Source of the DNA: Rhizomys pruinosus
Taxonomy: Eukaryota > Chordata > Mammalia > Rodentia > Spalacidae
Length of the DNA: 64,000 nt
Reading direction: 5' to 3'
Assembly (NCBI GenBank): GCA_009823505.1
Contig: VZQC01005718.1
Coordinates: forward strand, 793,199 to 857,198
Within the stretch, counting starts at the first letter, position 1, and every line of letters begins with the position of its first letter. Of the stretch, positions 63,092 through 64,000 are shown one piece after another. The position numbers and the translations under genes are program-made. The notes below the pieces were generated by a model that saw nothing but the letters and a program-made list of their open reading frames with translations, was not told the origin of the DNA and did not search any database.

Positions 63092-63590
63092 ACCTCTCAT
63101 CAAGTTGCCCACGCTGGCTTTGAACGTGAACCTCTTGAATCTGCTTTGAGTTTTGTTCACAGGATGAGCTTTCCAAAATCCCAGTGACTCAGCTCTCTTG
63201 AGTTTGTACCCTCACTGTACAATAAAATTTTTCAGTTATTGGTCTCATTTCTAAATTATTTTTCTGATGTCTCATACATCACCTTGACTAATTAGTGTTG
63301 CCTCCATTCTTGTAGATGTAAAGTTGTTATAATCTGGGCAACCTATCAGGACTCCTACCCCTGGGGGGAAAAAACTTTCTCTCCCTCCACAGCCATTCTC
63401 ATATAGATAATGAGCCCCCTCTCATCCATATGGAGATGACTGTATTGATCTTATGTTGTTCTTATATAGGCAAACACAGCTGTTGAGAGTTCACATGCAC
63501 AACTGCCTGACATGTCCAAAAGACACTGTTTCACAGCAGTCTCCCTGACCTCTGGCTCACACAACTTTCCGCCATCTCTTCCATGACATT
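63092..63590. other. downstream flank, no gene seen
   Basis: Unique-looking; AATAAA at about 63221 has no exon I can link to it. Confidence 0.35.
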
Positions 63591-63599
63591 CCCTGAACC

Positions 63600-64000
63600 T
63601 CGGGGGTAAGGGCTGTGATATAGATGTCCCATTTGGACACACAATAAGTGACTCCAGTCACTTATTCCCTGTACTTTGATCATTTGTGGTTCTCTCTGTT
63701 GACTCCATTCACTGCAAAAAGAAACTTTTTTGATAAGGGGTGAGAGCTGAATTAATCTCTGGGTATAAGGATAAATATTCAGAAAACAGCTGAGTATCAT
63801 ATCAGTTACCAAAATGATACTTAGGTTCTCCCCTAAAGTCTATGACCTTTCTAGCCTAGTTCTTGGGCAGGTTTATGGTACAAGGTGTGAATTCCTGCCT
63901 ATGGAGCGGGCCTTATATCCAATTAGACAGCTATTGGTTATCCCGCAAGATATTAGTGCCACTCTTCCACCAATGGGCATGTCTTGCCAGGCAAGTCATT
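63600..64000 (-). mobile_element. L1 3' UTR, antisense, cut by window edge
   Basis: Rodent L1 3' UTR text from memory: gtgagagctgaattaatctc, ttaggttctcccctaaagtc, atgtcttgccaggcaagtca. Its continuation lies beyond the window. Confidence 0.65.

Overview
This window is mammalian nuclear DNA from a muroid (mouse/rat/hamster/vole-like) rodent draft assembly. The evidence is dense B1 (7SL-derived) and B2 (tRNA-derived) SINEs, B3 and ID-like SINEs, rodent-type L1 3' ends, long CA/GT and GA microsatellites, N gaps at 21427-21463 and 50884-51080, and single Ns at 2895 and 32423. I cannot name the species. The B2 copies carry an internal 17-bp duplication and a B2-head/B1-tail composite SINE recurs, so a species other than house mouse or rat is likely.

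The one protein-coding gene I can support is the orthologue of ZNF496 (mouse Zfp496/Nizp1, also ZKSCAN17), on the + strand from about 19.3 to 60.7 kb. A CpG-island promoter (about 18.98-19.81 kb) is followed by one or two untranslated exons and seven coding exons. All inferred splice junctions keep frame and give a 580-residue protein: SCAN domain (exon at 22465-22854), acidic linkers, a divergent KRAB box (36768-36900), further linkers, and a last exon (58291-59039) with an NSD1-binding-type C2HR finger followed by four C2H2 fingers. The 3' UTR runs to a poly(A) signal at 60648. The protein is expected to be a nuclear transcriptional repressor.

Region by region. 1-2839 is clean repeat-rich sequence. 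2840-12150 is a noisy block with many small indels. Its right part (about 8809-12150) is a degraded second copy of 1-2839, and its left part holds a U6 pseudogene and battered SINEs. I read the block as an uncorrected long-read insert, so it should not be annotated as real biology without checking. 12.2-19 kb is upstream intergenic sequence with SINEs, L1 fragments and a TG minisatellite beside the promoter. 19.3-38.6 kb holds the untranslated exons and the first six coding exons. The last intron (38.6-58.3 kb) is a repeat sink: an antisense L1 of about 8.9 kb, itself hit by many SINEs and a full-length UQCRC1 processed pseudogene, plus a near-perfect 18S rRNA fragment next to a gap. 60.7-64 kb is downstream repeats ending in an antisense L1 3' end cut by the window edge.

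The most interesting non-genic observations are the recurrent B2-B1 composite SINE (five copies with the same junction), a retroposed 3' UTR whose 5' junction carries a perfect 58-bp inverted copy of its own target site, the retroposed 18S fragment, and the probable assembly duplication at the left end.
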